64,000 nt of DNA from positions 1 to 64,000 of the forward strand of contig JBJENV010000076.1 of NCBI GenBank assembly GCA_051880375.1, in the 5' to 3' direction. The notes below the pieces were generated by a model that ran no database searches, was not told where the DNA came from, and saw only the letters and a program-made list of their open reading frames with translations. The stretch is from SIG299 sp051880375. Its GTDB lineage: Bacteria > Bacillota > Clostridia > Lachnospirales > Lachnospiraceae. Each line of letters opens with the position of its first letter. Within the stretch, counting starts at the first letter, position 1. Of this stretch, positions 53,781-61,646 are shown piece by piece. The position numbers and the translations under genes are program-made.

Positions 53781-55013
53781 TCAGACACAGGGATGTGGAC
53801 AATCAACACAGTCGCTTATATCAGCTTTTCGTATGCAGGAAATTCCATTTGGCTGATTGATTAGTATGGGCTTTTCCTCTCCAGCAGACAATGAGATGCT
53901 ATCTAAATCAACAAGCAAAGGTTTTGCTTTTAAGTGGTTTTTCACCATATCCCATCCGTTGCTTGTCATAATATGAACTGGTATTCTAAGCCCCACCTGT
54001 GCGATTGCATTAGGTTCAATCAATTCTTTAACTGCTTTTGAAGCACAGGACCATATTAAATCCGAATACTTCTTCATAGCAGAAGCTGTATCAGTCGAAA
54101 TCCCTGTGGAACAAAGACCGAACTTATATATATTGACTGAATGTTTCTTCTCAAGCAATTCAATTTCTTTCCAAAAACAGTTATCCTGTGCAGCCAGCGT
54201 TACAGCAATTCTTTTATATCCTTTTTCAACTGCGAGCTTAACACCTGCTATTTGGTTAATTTCAGCAGTATAAGGAAACACAGGGATAATTCCAGCTTCA
54301 TTACACCGATTAATTAATTTTGCAGAGGGACTCGTATAAAAAAGACCTGTCATTCGTTTTACGGCACCTTGTGTTGCCGATGCGTTTGTTGTAATGATTG
54401 TACCCAAATTGTTTGATACAATTACAGCTGCATCTACAAGTCCGTCTGAAAAAGCAGAATATATTATTTCTGATGCACCAAATAGCACATTAGCTTCACA
54501 GGAATTGAGTGGACGGGTAGTATCAAAATATCCACCTTCAATCACTACTTTGTTTATGAGTTCGCACATCAATTCATTTTGTTCTGTATAATCAGAATTA
54601 GCAACCCGTTCCAAAAGTTTAATTGCGGTATCTCCACCAACCTCAATTAAAAGTTTTTTCATCAGAGGACAATGCTTTATTGGTATTGGTGTTGCGCGAA
54701 CAGCTTTTAGTTTATCGTTCTCACCAACCAAAAGAACATAGCTCCCAAACATACGAGTAATATGCACTGGATAAGATTCATAATAACTACGAACCGCTTC
54801 ATAACAGCATATTTCGTCTTTATTATCTTCAATCTGAAAGTAAATCAATTCCTCATCCGAGTTAATTTTTATTGTTGTTTTTCCTAATTTGCGATTCAAA
54901 AATGTTTCTATTGTTTCTGGTGCAAATGAAAACCCATTGAAAAAGTCTGTATCTTTAGGTGATTTGAAGTATTTCTCAACTGGTACCCGTTTTTTCTTTA
55001 CTTGTATAATCAT
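53781..55013 (-). CDS. DUF2099-like ('methanogenesis marker 8'-type) protein
   Basis: 410 residues. The middle and C-terminal parts follow the DUF2099 pattern known from methanogens: FGASEIIYSAFSDGLVDAAV, IVSNNLGTIITTNA, QGAVKRMTGLFYTSP, GVKLAVEKGYKRIAVTLAA, STGIS and IWSCASKAVKEL with VGLRIPVHIMT. The C-terminus adds a cysteine cluster C-x8-C-x2-C-x3-C that could bind metal or a cluster. No membrane segment. GGAGG precedes the ATG. In methanogens the protein is a marker of unknown function; what it does in a fermenting Firmicute is open. It is the only clear cargo gene. Family assignment is from remembered motifs. Confidence 0.7.
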   Translation of the reverse strand: MIIQVKKKRVPVEKYFKSPKDTDFFNGFSFAPETIETFLNRKLGKTTIKINSDEELIYFQIEDNKDEICCYEAVRSYYESYPVHITRMFGSYVLLVGENDKLKAVRATPIPIKHCPLMKKLLIEVGGDTAIKLLERVANSDYTEQNELMCELINKVVIEGGYFDTTRPLNSCEANVLFGASEIIYSAFSDGLVDAAVIVSNNLGTIITTNASATQGAVKRMTGLFYTSPSAKLINRCNEAGIIPVFPYTAEINQIAGVKLAVEKGYKRIAVTLAAQDNCFWKEIELLEKKHSVNIYKFGLCSTGISTDTASAMKKYSDLIWSCASKAVKELIEPNAIAQVGLRIPVHIMTSNGWDMVKNHLKAKPLLVDLDSISLSAGEEKPILINQPNGISCIRKADISDCVDCPHPCV

Positions 55014-55234
55014 TGTTTTCCTCCATTAAACTTGTTTTGTCTTTCTCTTGATTTCGTATTATACATCATAATTACGAATAATCTCTACCCTTCTTTTTTA
55101 CAGAACAATAGTGAGAAATCATTATGGGTAGCGATTATGCCTTTGCTGTCACTAACGGTGTTCAGACCTGTGTAATCCGAGACAAATTCAAATTTGTCTT
55201 TCATTTTACCATAAAATAATTAAGGGTGCTACCG

Positions 55235-56134
55235 TTATTTGAGATATGCTGTAATTGATGTATCAATTCTATTATGCCCCAAGGCTTGTGATACCACATA
55301 CACAGTATCACGCTCAAAGACATTCCCCTCTCTATCCCTATAAAAGTCACTTTTCACTTTTTCATGCCTTGTAGGATAGAAAGATAAATATTCATCCCTT
55401 AATTCTTTATCGTCTGTAAGCGTGTGATATAGTTCTTGTGCATACTCCCTACGCAATCCATGTATGTCTATTTCTTTTGGTATATGTTCAAAGAGCCTTG
55501 TCTTTCCACTTTCTCTCGCACGTTCAAAGATTTGTTTTACTTCATCTGCTTTAGATGGAAGAATAGGAGCAAGGCGGTCACGACCACCTTTACTTTGCTT
55601 TATGTCAAGAAAGTATTTCCTATCTCTTTCTACCAAGCTATTGATATTTAATGCTTTCAAATCACACCTGCGACAACCAGTAGCAGTAGCCACAGTAAAT
55701 ATATCGGCATATTTACCAGTTCTGCTTATATGCTTATCATTAGAAGTTTCTTCACGGCTTCTCTTTACATCTCCGTTATGACGAATAGGTAAAGGAACTT
55801 CTATATTGTGACCATATATCATGCCCAATGCAGAACGCTCCATTTTGAGCGTATAGACCGATTTTCCATCATCTAAGCGTGTTTCTATGTATTCTCTTGC
55901 ATAACGCTCTGTATCGGCTAATTTGCCATATTTAACACCTTTATCAGCGAGCCACTTTCCATATTCACGACCGACCTTGTTATATGTGTCGTATGTGCTA
56001 AAGGAATATATCTTATATGTGCTTTTCCCAAATGTTGTTTCTTGTTTAATTTTATCTAAATGTTTGCTTTCTCCAAATGCGATTTTATCAGCAAGTGCAG
56101 AATGTATTTGATTTGATATAGTTTTTCTTCCCAT
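55235..56134 (-). CDS. Tyrosine recombinase/integrase
   Basis: 299 residues. Catalytic-type residues are in place: Arg in ATGCRRCDLKAL, Lys in KQSKGGRDR, HGLRREY (HxxR), LGH and a tyrosine three residues from the end (TAYLK). The N-terminal half is a helical core-binding domain. Since a serine recombinase borders the element, this enzyme more likely resolves replication multimers or is a remnant of an older integration system. It is next to the iteron region. Confidence 0.82.
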   Translation of the reverse strand: MGRKTISNQIHSALADKIAFGESKHLDKIKQETTFGKSTYKIYSFSTYDTYNKVGREYGKWLADKGVKYGKLADTERYAREYIETRLDDGKSVYTLKMERSALGMIYGHNIEVPLPIRHNGDVKRSREETSNDKHISRTGKYADIFTVATATGCRRCDLKALNINSLVERDRKYFLDIKQSKGGRDRLAPILPSKADEVKQIFERARESGKTRLFEHIPKEIDIHGLRREYAQELYHTLTDDKELRDEYLSFYPTRHEKVKSDFYRDREGNVFERDTVYVVSQALGHNRIDTSITAYLK

Positions 56135-56657
56135 TATTAGACCTCCGATTTTATATTTGTTAAACCCGAATTAATCGGTGGTAGGCTTTTTTGACCTGCT
56201 TGCCCTTGCAGGCTTTTATTTTTCTCTCTATGTTAAGTGCATAATTGCACATTGCTAAATTGTTATAATGGAAAACTTTTGAAACACTATACTAAGAATA
56301 TCCGTAACAGGATATATCAGAAATACTTACATCTATATTATACCGTACAGATATTCTAAATCAAAGTTATGTAGGCTTATAATCGTTTACATACTACATA
56401 TTTATGTGTATGTAACCATATAAGCTATATGGGGGCGGTATTACCTACAAGTCAAAGCATTGCAATTCATTACCAGTCATTACCTTTCAATATCTTTCCT
56501 TTCCAAGCAAATCATTACCAGACATTACAAGACAATACAGAACATTACATATCACTACCAGTCATTACATTATAAGAGTATAATATGAGTAGGTGCTTGT
56601 TCCGTGCGGAATATATGTCGAGAAAAGCAGGACACCCCGAAGAGTGTCCAATGATTA
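56135..56657. other. AT-rich non-coding region, candidate replication origin
   Basis: No gene. It holds three iteron-like repeats at the right end, a short hairpin CCTGC/GCAGG (56195-56212) with a T-rich tail on the plus strand, a GTGCA/TGCAC dyad near 56240 and the ACATAC/GTATGT dyad near 56390. Together with the flanking DUF4373-like gene this resembles a plasmid or satellite origin. Confidence 0.5.
56468..56568 (+). repeat. Three iteron-like repeats CATTACCAGNCATTAC
   Basis: Copies at 56468-56483, 56513-56528 and 56553-56568 (the last with CAC for CAT), 45 and 40 bp apart, with extra CATTAC half-copies between. Each contains the hexamer CATTAC twice. Confidence 0.75.
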
Positions 56658-57245
56658 TTAGTTGAATGGTAATCCATCATCATTATAATTATTATCAAAA
56701 CCTATATTATAGTGTTGTCCAATATTGCTTTGAGGAATATAGTCTTGTTGTGTATTGTTGGATGAATTTGTATCAGTGGTAGGTTTATTCTGTTTATTCT
56801 TGCTGTTTCTGTCACGAGCTCTTTTAGCTTGTAGCATTTCCCAGTTGTAAATCTGTTGAACATCTGTAAGATATTCAATTCCATCATGCTGAAAGTTATG
56901 TATAATTTTATTATCGAGGAGAGTTGTGATAATAGAAGAACTGTCGTTCTCTGATACACCCCAAAGTGTCAATCGTTCCAAAATATCTTCCTTTGTATCA
57001 TTATCCCATAGCACATACCAACCATTGTGACACATACGTTCTCTTAGATACATATATACAACCAGTACCTTGTTGTTTGCCTTTACTAACTTACGAAAGG
57101 TTGAATTATTAAACGCTTCCACCTCTAACGTGATATAGTCCATATCTTGTGCATAGCAAACACCCTTTTCAGATTTAACTGGATGTTTCTTCTGCAATTC
57201 TGCCATAATTCCATCATCAATCATTTTACGACGTTCTATCTTCAT
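56658..57245 (-). CDS. Putative replication protein, DUF4373/DnaD-like
   Basis: 195 residues, AAGGAGG 9 nt before the ATG. The part YITLEVEAFNNSTFRKLVKA, LVVYMYLRERMCHNGWYVLW and DKIIHNFQHDGIEYLTD (winged-helix-like) resembles the N-terminal domain of phage and plasmid replication proteins (Lin1244/DUF4373). The tail is Asn/Gln rich and ends in an acidic-hydrophobic DDGLPFN, like single-stranded-DNA-binding tails. Next to the iterons, it is the best candidate initiator. Moderate certainty. Confidence 0.55.
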   Translation of the reverse strand: MKIERRKMIDDGIMAELQKKHPVKSEKGVCYAQDMDYITLEVEAFNNSTFRKLVKANNKVLVVYMYLRERMCHNGWYVLWDNDTKEDILERLTLWGVSENDSSSIITTLLDNKIIHNFQHDGIEYLTDVQQIYNWEMLQAKRARDRNSKNKQNKPTTDTNSSNNTQQDYIPQSNIGQHYNIGFDNNYNDDGLPFN

Positions 57246-57263
57246 AATTTTGTACCTCCTTAT

Positions 57264-57611
57264 TTAGCGTTCATACCAGAAGAAAATAACTGCGTCTGCT
57301 GGTGTCCCAAACGAATCAATATGTTTTTCTGCGTGAATCACAATAGAGCCGTCATATACAGTATTTCCAAAAGGGCTGTCATAACTTCCATATTCATGCC
57401 CTAAAGAAACGTATTCTCCATCTTCATAGTAGTTTCCATAATCACCACTTACAAATCGGTCTATTGCTGAAATAATAGCGTTATACCATTCGTTTGTATC
57501 ATCATTTTCAAGTACCAAGAGCATACCAGAGCTAAAGGCAAATATACCATCCGATTTTGTAAAGAACGGTCTTTTTTCTGGTATGATTTGTTTAATGTAA
57601 TCATAATCCAT
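57264..57611 (-). CDS. Hypothetical protein of the element
   Basis: 115 residues with AAAGGAG before the ATG; 18 nt upstream of the replication gene, so in one operon with it. It has no membrane segment, is acidic and rich in Tyr and Gly (DYGNYYEDGEY, HEYGSYDSPFG) and ends in VIFFWYER. I do not recognise a family. Confidence 0.7.
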   Translation of the reverse strand: MDYDYIKQIIPEKRPFFTKSDGIFAFSSGMLLVLENDDTNEWYNAIISAIDRFVSGDYGNYYEDGEYVSLGHEYGSYDSPFGNTVYDGSIVIHAEKHIDSFGTPADAVIFFWYER

Positions 57612-57643
57612 ATATACTCCTTTCTAATAGCAAGTTTACAATT

Positions 57644-57652
57644 AACCACTTT
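57644..57652 (-). promoter_or_regulatory. Element operator copy 1
   Basis: AAAGTGGTT on the minus strand, 33 nt before the 57611 start codon and downstream of the promoter. Confidence 0.5.
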
Positions 57653-57674
57653 TTATGAGCTTGCTATATTTTAA

Positions 57675-57705
57675 AAATATATCCCCCTTTTGAGAGGATA
57701 TATTT
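57675..57705 (-). terminator. Terminator between 57759 and 57611 genes
   Basis: AAATATATCC and GGATATATTT arms with a T run on the minus strand. The distal arm touches the -10 of the next promoter, so it ends upstream transcription only. Confidence 0.65.
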
Positions 57706-57741
57706 ATATTACTACAAGCTTTTAAATTTGTCAACCACTTT
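57706..57741 (-). promoter_or_regulatory. Promoter of the replication operon with operator
   Basis: Minus strand TTGACA (57729-57734), spacer 17, TAATAT (57706-57711). AAAGTGGTT (57733-57741) overlaps the -35, as in the promoter at 58889. Confidence 0.75.
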
Positions 57742-57758
57742 TTGTGAGTTGTCTTGTC

Positions 57759-58814
57759 TTACCTCATTTCATCCAAGTGTTGAAGTATTTCATCACATTG
57801 CGTATAAAAGTCTGTTGGAGCATTGCCAGAAGCAATCCATTCATCAAATCTATTTATCAAATCGGAATCATATAGTTTGGTACATCTTGCAAGCTCTTTA
57901 CGTCCCCCTTCTGCTTTGAGAATAAGTCGTTCATAGTCAATCGGGAATATCATAGGTACTTTACAATGAATACAAGCCATTTCAAGACTACCTTTTTTCT
58001 CATACCAATGTATCAGCTTATCAAAGTTATCTGGAACAGGTCTGTTTCTCTTTACTAAGGTAGATATATTGTATTCCTTATCGAATATCTCTAATTCTTC
58101 CTTATAATTCTGTGTTTGCTCATAATTATCGGCTTTCATGTGAAATCCGTTCTTGCTATATCCCGACATTGCAACTGCTGTTTTCTCTGGTATCTTGAAT
58201 AGTTCATAGAGCCAAAAGGCTACACGAAAAGCCATACTAAAGTCTTTACCAATACGACCACGACTGTCTGGTAAATCGCCATCTTCCAATCGTGCTACAA
58301 GGTCAAAAGCTCGGTCATACTCTGATTTTGTGCGAGGTTTAAAGCCGAAATCAAATGTGCTAAATTCTGATAATGAACTTTCTCGTGTATAGTCTGGAAA
58401 GAGAACACCTATGTTCTTTTCTCTAAATATCTTGTAATACTTCTTAATGCTTGCCACATTTCCAAAGGCACTAAGAGAATTGATAATAAGCACAGTATTG
58501 AAAGGTTTAAAAGGCTGTTCATCAGACTGCTTAATTATGCTGTCCAGTTTAAAGAACATTCCTTCTCTGGCACTTGTAATCACATCTACTTGTAATGTAG
58601 TCTCTGGATTGAAAGACATATTGTTTTCTATAATGTCATAGGTAGGTGTAACAGCGTCTTCTGATACATAAACGAACATATTCTTCATGGTCTTTACTAT
58701 ATCCAAGTAGTCAGCATACAACCTTGTATTCTCAAAGTTTTTCTTTAATTCCTCTTTTGTGTGACCTGTTCGCAAGCTGGCATATCCGTAAATCTTCATA
58801 TCTGTAATATCCAT
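57759..58814 (-). CDS. Resolvase-like protein without the usual catalytic serine
   Basis: 351 residues; AAAGGAG lies 7 nt before the ATG. The first strand KIYGYASLRTGHTKEE resembles the YARVST..Q start of serine resolvases, but Ser and Arg are exchanged. VLIINSLSAFG followed by IKKYYKIFREKNIGVLFPD resembles the region after the catalytic core. The C-terminal half (AMSGYSKNGFH; CIHCKVPMIFPIDYERL with a CxxC) is unknown. It is probably a non-catalytic relative that binds DNA or helps the recombinase. It is divergent from the recombinase operon. Confidence 0.55.
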   Translation of the reverse strand: MDITDMKIYGYASLRTGHTKEELKKNFENTRLYADYLDIVKTMKNMFVYVSEDAVTPTYDIIENNMSFNPETTLQVDVITSAREGMFFKLDSIIKQSDEQPFKPFNTVLIINSLSAFGNVASIKKYYKIFREKNIGVLFPDYTRESSLSEFSTFDFGFKPRTKSEYDRAFDLVARLEDGDLPDSRGRIGKDFSMAFRVAFWLYELFKIPEKTAVAMSGYSKNGFHMKADNYEQTQNYKEELEIFDKEYNISTLVKRNRPVPDNFDKLIHWYEKKGSLEMACIHCKVPMIFPIDYERLILKAEGGRKELARCTKLYDSDLINRFDEWIASGNAPTDFYTQCDEILQHLDEMR

Positions 58815-58845
58815 GCGTAAACTCCTTTCCTACAAGTCTACATAT

Positions 58846-58874
58846 ATTATATAGTCTGCGTTCTAAAAAGTCAA
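58846..58874 (-). promoter_or_regulatory. Promoter of the resolvase-like gene
   Basis: Minus strand TTGACT (58869-58874), spacer 17, TATAAT (58846-58851). Confidence 0.8.
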
Positions 58875-58881
58875 CCTACCA

Positions 58882-58939
58882 AAAGTGGTTGACAAATCCA
58901 ACATGCGATGATACGATAGTCATACCATATAAAGTGGTT
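58882..58939 (+). promoter_or_regulatory. Recombinase operon promoter with two operators
   Basis: TTGACA (58889-58894), spacer 17, TACGAT (58912-58917). AAAGTGGTT occurs at 58882-58890, overlapping the -35, and again at 58931-58939, downstream of the start. Confidence 0.8.
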
Positions 58940-58986
58940 ATTGATTAAAAGGAGGTTGAAATATCAAGGAAAGGAGTTGATGTCCA

Positions 58987-59223
58987 ATGGTAAATACAAT
59001 TACCGAATGTGACAAGCTCCGAAAGAATACTATTGTAGTAAATGGTATTAGGGAGCTTGCCATGAAAGAAGCAACAGCCTATCAAAAAAAAGAGATTAAA
59101 TGCGAGGGAATGAAAGTATATTTGGAATTTCCAGAGCCGACAGAATGTGATAAGCAGATTAAGAAAGAGGTTAAGGATATTCTTACTAATGCTTTACAGG
59201 AACAAATGAAAAAAATCTCTTAA
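58987..59223 (+). CDS. Small protein upstream of the recombinase
   Basis: 78 residues, AAAGGAG upstream. It is charged and mostly helical (KEVKDILTNALQEQMKKIS), with two Glu-Cys-Asp-Lys segments (TECDKLRK, TECDKQIKK). No family recognised. Its size and position directly before a large serine recombinase make it a candidate directionality factor for excision, but this is only positional. Confidence 0.65.
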   Translation: MVNTITECDKLRKNTIVVNGIRELAMKEATAYQKKEIKCEGMKVYLEFPEPTECDKQIKKEVKDILTNALQEQMKKIS

Positions 59224-59274
59224 TATAAAAGCGGGGAAACTTTCCCTGCTTTACAGAAAGGAGCGTGAAGAATA

Positions 59275-60972
59275 ATGCAAAGAAAAAGAGTTCGTATTCT
59301 ACTTCGAGTAAGCTCTAATCAGCAGTTGGAAGCAGATGGAGACTTGAGCGTACAAAGACAATTAGTAACAGAATATGTTGCAAGCCATAGCGAATGGGTA
59401 CTTGATAACAAGGAATACTTTGAGGGAAGTAACAGCGGTTATAAAAATGCTGTATCGGATAGAGATATTCTTGGGGAGGTATACAAAGACGCAGAAGCTA
59501 AAGAATTTGATGTATTAGTTGTATATAAAGATGACCGACTAGGCAGACGTATGTGGGAAATTGGTGGGTATGTAATGTCGTTAAAAAGTTTAGGAGTTGA
59601 TATATATACTGTCAAAGATGGCTGTATTTCCCCCGAATCAGATGATATTATGGGGCAGATGGTTCTTGCATTACGGTATGGTAATGCACAGAAATCAAGT
59701 TGCGACACAGGACAGCGAGTAAAGGACACCGCACAGAAGCTAGTACAGAAAGGAAAATTCATGGGTGGTTCTGCTCCGTTTGGATATTCCCTTGAATATT
59801 CTGGAGAAATTAGTAAGCATGGACGAGCTTTAAAACATCTGGTTATTGTTCCAGAGCAAGCCGAGGTTGTAAAGCATATTTATCATTTATCTTTTGATAA
59901 AGAATATGGTTCAGCTAAAATTGCAAAAGAGTTAAATACAGACGAAAAATACAAGGCACTTGCTCCGAATGATGTATGGAAAAGTGGTACTGTTACATCT
60001 ATTCTTACTAATCCGATTTATGCAGGACATACAGCTTATAAACGACGAGAACGCAAGAATGGAAAGTATCGTAGACTGGATAGTGAGGAATGGGTGTTAT
60101 CGGCAGAACCAAATGATAATATTACAATCATTGATGGAAATACATGGAACAAGGTACAGGAAAAAAGAAAAAAGCGTGGCGATAAATATACAAAGAAATT
60201 AGAGAACAAAGATGTTACAGTTATTAGGAGGAACGATGGAATGTTAGCCTTAGTTGATGTTTTACATTGTGGCTACTGTGGGTGCAAAATGGTAAATGGA
60301 AGCAAATATAATTACTGGACAATCAAAGCAACTGGAGAACGAAGAACGAAGCAAATTCCTATATACAAATGTCAGAACGCATGGCAAGGAGTACCGCACG
60401 ATAAAATGAAGCAACACCGAGCCGATAAGATTGAACCGATTGTTTTTGAAGCTCTTGCAAAATATATTGGCAAGCTACAAAAAAATGAAAATGTATTTGA
60501 ACAAATTCAAGCTAACCAGAATACCGAGAAAAAGGCTCTTGAAAAAATAGTTGCTAAAGAAAAGCTGGAACTTGCAAAGATACAACAAAAAATTGATGTA
60601 ATGGAAAGCAATATACCAAACGCAATGTTGGGAGAATACCCATTATCTCTTGAAGAATTGGTTTCTATCATCAATAAGCATAAGGAACAGTTGAAAGCAC
60701 AGCAAGAAGTAATCAAACAAAAAGAAGCTGATTTGAATAGTGTTTCTGTCAATGTAGATGAATGGCAGGAACTTAGACAGCAGATACCAACATGGCAGGA
60801 AGTATTTATGAATGCCGATACAGCAACCAAGCGAGTACTGGTTGATAAACTGATTGAGCGTATTGATATTACAAAAGATGATATTGTAATCCGCTTCAAA
60901 ATCAACATTAATGATTTTTTTCAGCAACCCCGAATCAGTGATGGTTTCGGGGTACCGCAGCAAGGGTTATGA
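59275..60972 (+). CDS. Large serine recombinase
   Basis: 565 residues. Resolvase domain with catalytic Ser13 in LLRVSSNQQ and DRLGRRMWEIGG; recombinase domain (APFGYSLEY, ILTNPIYAGHTAYKRR); zinc ribbon (CGYCGCKM ... YKCQNAW) and a long C-terminal coiled coil (about 400-500). It should catalyse integration and, with a partner, excision. The gene crosses the right attachment core; its last five or so codons (PQQGL) are host sequence. After excision the reading frame would run on 31 codons into the element's left end. Confidence 0.93.
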   Translation: MQRKRVRILLRVSSNQQLEADGDLSVQRQLVTEYVASHSEWVLDNKEYFEGSNSGYKNAVSDRDILGEVYKDAEAKEFDVLVVYKDDRLGRRMWEIGGYVMSLKSLGVDIYTVKDGCISPESDDIMGQMVLALRYGNAQKSSCDTGQRVKDTAQKLVQKGKFMGGSAPFGYSLEYSGEISKHGRALKHLVIVPEQAEVVKHIYHLSFDKEYGSAKIAKELNTDEKYKALAPNDVWKSGTVTSILTNPIYAGHTAYKRRERKNGKYRRLDSEEWVLSAEPNDNITIIDGNTWNKVQEKRKKRGDKYTKKLENKDVTVIRRNDGMLALVDVLHCGYCGCKMVNGSKYNYWTIKATGERRTKQIPIYKCQNAWQGVPHDKMKQHRADKIEPIVFEALAKYIGKLQKNENVFEQIQANQNTEKKALEKIVAKEKLELAKIQQKIDVMESNIPNAMLGEYPLSLEELVSIINKHKEQLKAQQEVIKQKEADLNSVSVNVDEWQELRQQIPTWQEVFMNADTATKRVLVDKLIERIDITKDDIVIRFKININDFFQQPRISDGFGVPQQGL

Positions 60973-61537
60973 CTTTACGATTACCTCCTCTACCGCCTAC
61001 GACCACAAGTGGATTCCGGAGCGCAACATTTTTGATACGATTGATGTTGCCGTAGACAACATTTTCAATAACTACCTTTCGCGCCCGAATGTCAAACAGC
61101 CGATTCTGACGCAGTACTGCGACGGAAAACGCGTCACCTGTCCGGGACTGATGTCCCAGTGGGGCAGCAAATATCTCGGTGACGACGGGTATTCCGCAAT
61201 TGAAATTCTGCGCAACTTTTACGGAAACGATATGTATATCAACTCGACAGAGGAAGTGTCCGGCGTTCCGCTCTCCTATCCGGGCTATACCTTAAGCGTC
61301 GGCTCCCGCGGTGAAGCCGTCCGCACCATCCAGGAACAGTTAAATGTCATCAGCGACGCGTATCCTCTGATTCCGAAGGTTGCCGAAGACGGCATTTTCG
61401 GTCCTGCCACCGCCGAAGCGGTCCGCACCTTTCAGGAAATATTCGGCTACCCGGAAACCGGAAGCGTGGATTTTAATACGTGGTACCGGATTTCAGCAAT
61501 CTACGTAGGCGTCAGCCGCATTGCGGAATATACGTAA
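60911..61537 (+). CDS. sleC: SleC-like enzyme, C-terminal part of the interrupted gene
   Basis: The frame is open from an ATG at 60911, but the first 14 codons are element sequence; the host part begins at TAC 60953. From there 194 residues: the rest of the SpoIID/SleC-type domain (YRSKGYDFTIT, TQYCDGKRVTCPGLMSQWGS) and a peptidoglycan-binding domain (LSVGSRGEAVRTIQEQLN, DGIFGPATAEAVRTFQ). It has no good ribosome site of its own, so it is probably silent until the element leaves. Confidence 0.85.
   Translation: MIFFSNPESVMVSGYRSKGYDFTITSSTAYDHKWIPERNIFDTIDVAVDNIFNNYLSRPNVKQPILTQYCDGKRVTCPGLMSQWGSKYLGDDGYSAIEILRNFYGNDMYINSTEEVSGVPLSYPGYTLSVGSRGEAVRTIQEQLNVISDAYPLIPKVAEDGIFGPATAEAVRTFQEIFGYPETGSVDFNTWYRISAIYVGVSRIAEYT
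60951..60954. other. Right attachment site (attR) core
   Basis: GGTA; left flank GGTTTCGG is element, right flank CCGCAGC is host gene. Confidence 0.75.
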
Positions 61538-61590
61538 TCCTTGATTCTTAAGTCACACACGAAGCTGCATGGATAACCGCAGACAACACG

Positions 61591-61639
61591 AAAAAAAGGG
61601 TTCCGTACTTACGGTAATAAACCGCAGGTACGGAAGCCC
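61591..61639 (-). terminator. Terminator of the kinase-DegV gene
   Basis: GGGTTCCGTAC (61598-61608) pairs with GTACGGAAGCCC (61628-61639), with an inner CGGT/ACCG stem. On the minus strand it is followed by seven T. It may also serve the sleC-like gene from the other side. Confidence 0.85.
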
Positions 61640-61646
61640 GATTGTC

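Larger units (their letters stand above)
53454..60954. mobile_element. 7.5 kb integrative element inserted in the sleC-like gene
   Basis: About 7497 bp flanked by GGTA. It is visibly richer in A and T than the host sequence on both sides. Contents: DUF2099-like gene, tyrosine recombinase, iteron-like region, DUF4373-like gene, two unknown genes, a small gene and a large serine recombinase next to the right end. Joining the ends gives a circle whose attP has imperfect dyad arms (AGTGATGGTTTC and GAAACACCACT) around the core, typical of serine integrases. No relaxase, capsid or conjugation gene was seen, so transfer would need a helper. Excision restores the host reading frame exactly. Confidence 0.85.

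Noticed and set aside
56195..56225. Terminator of a plus-strand antisense RNA
   Set aside because: Hairpin with a T-rich tail is present, but no plus-strand promoter was found upstream.
56468..56568. CRISPR-like spaced repeats
   Set aside because: Only three 16-bp imperfect copies, spacers contain half-copies, and no cas gene; iterons fit better.
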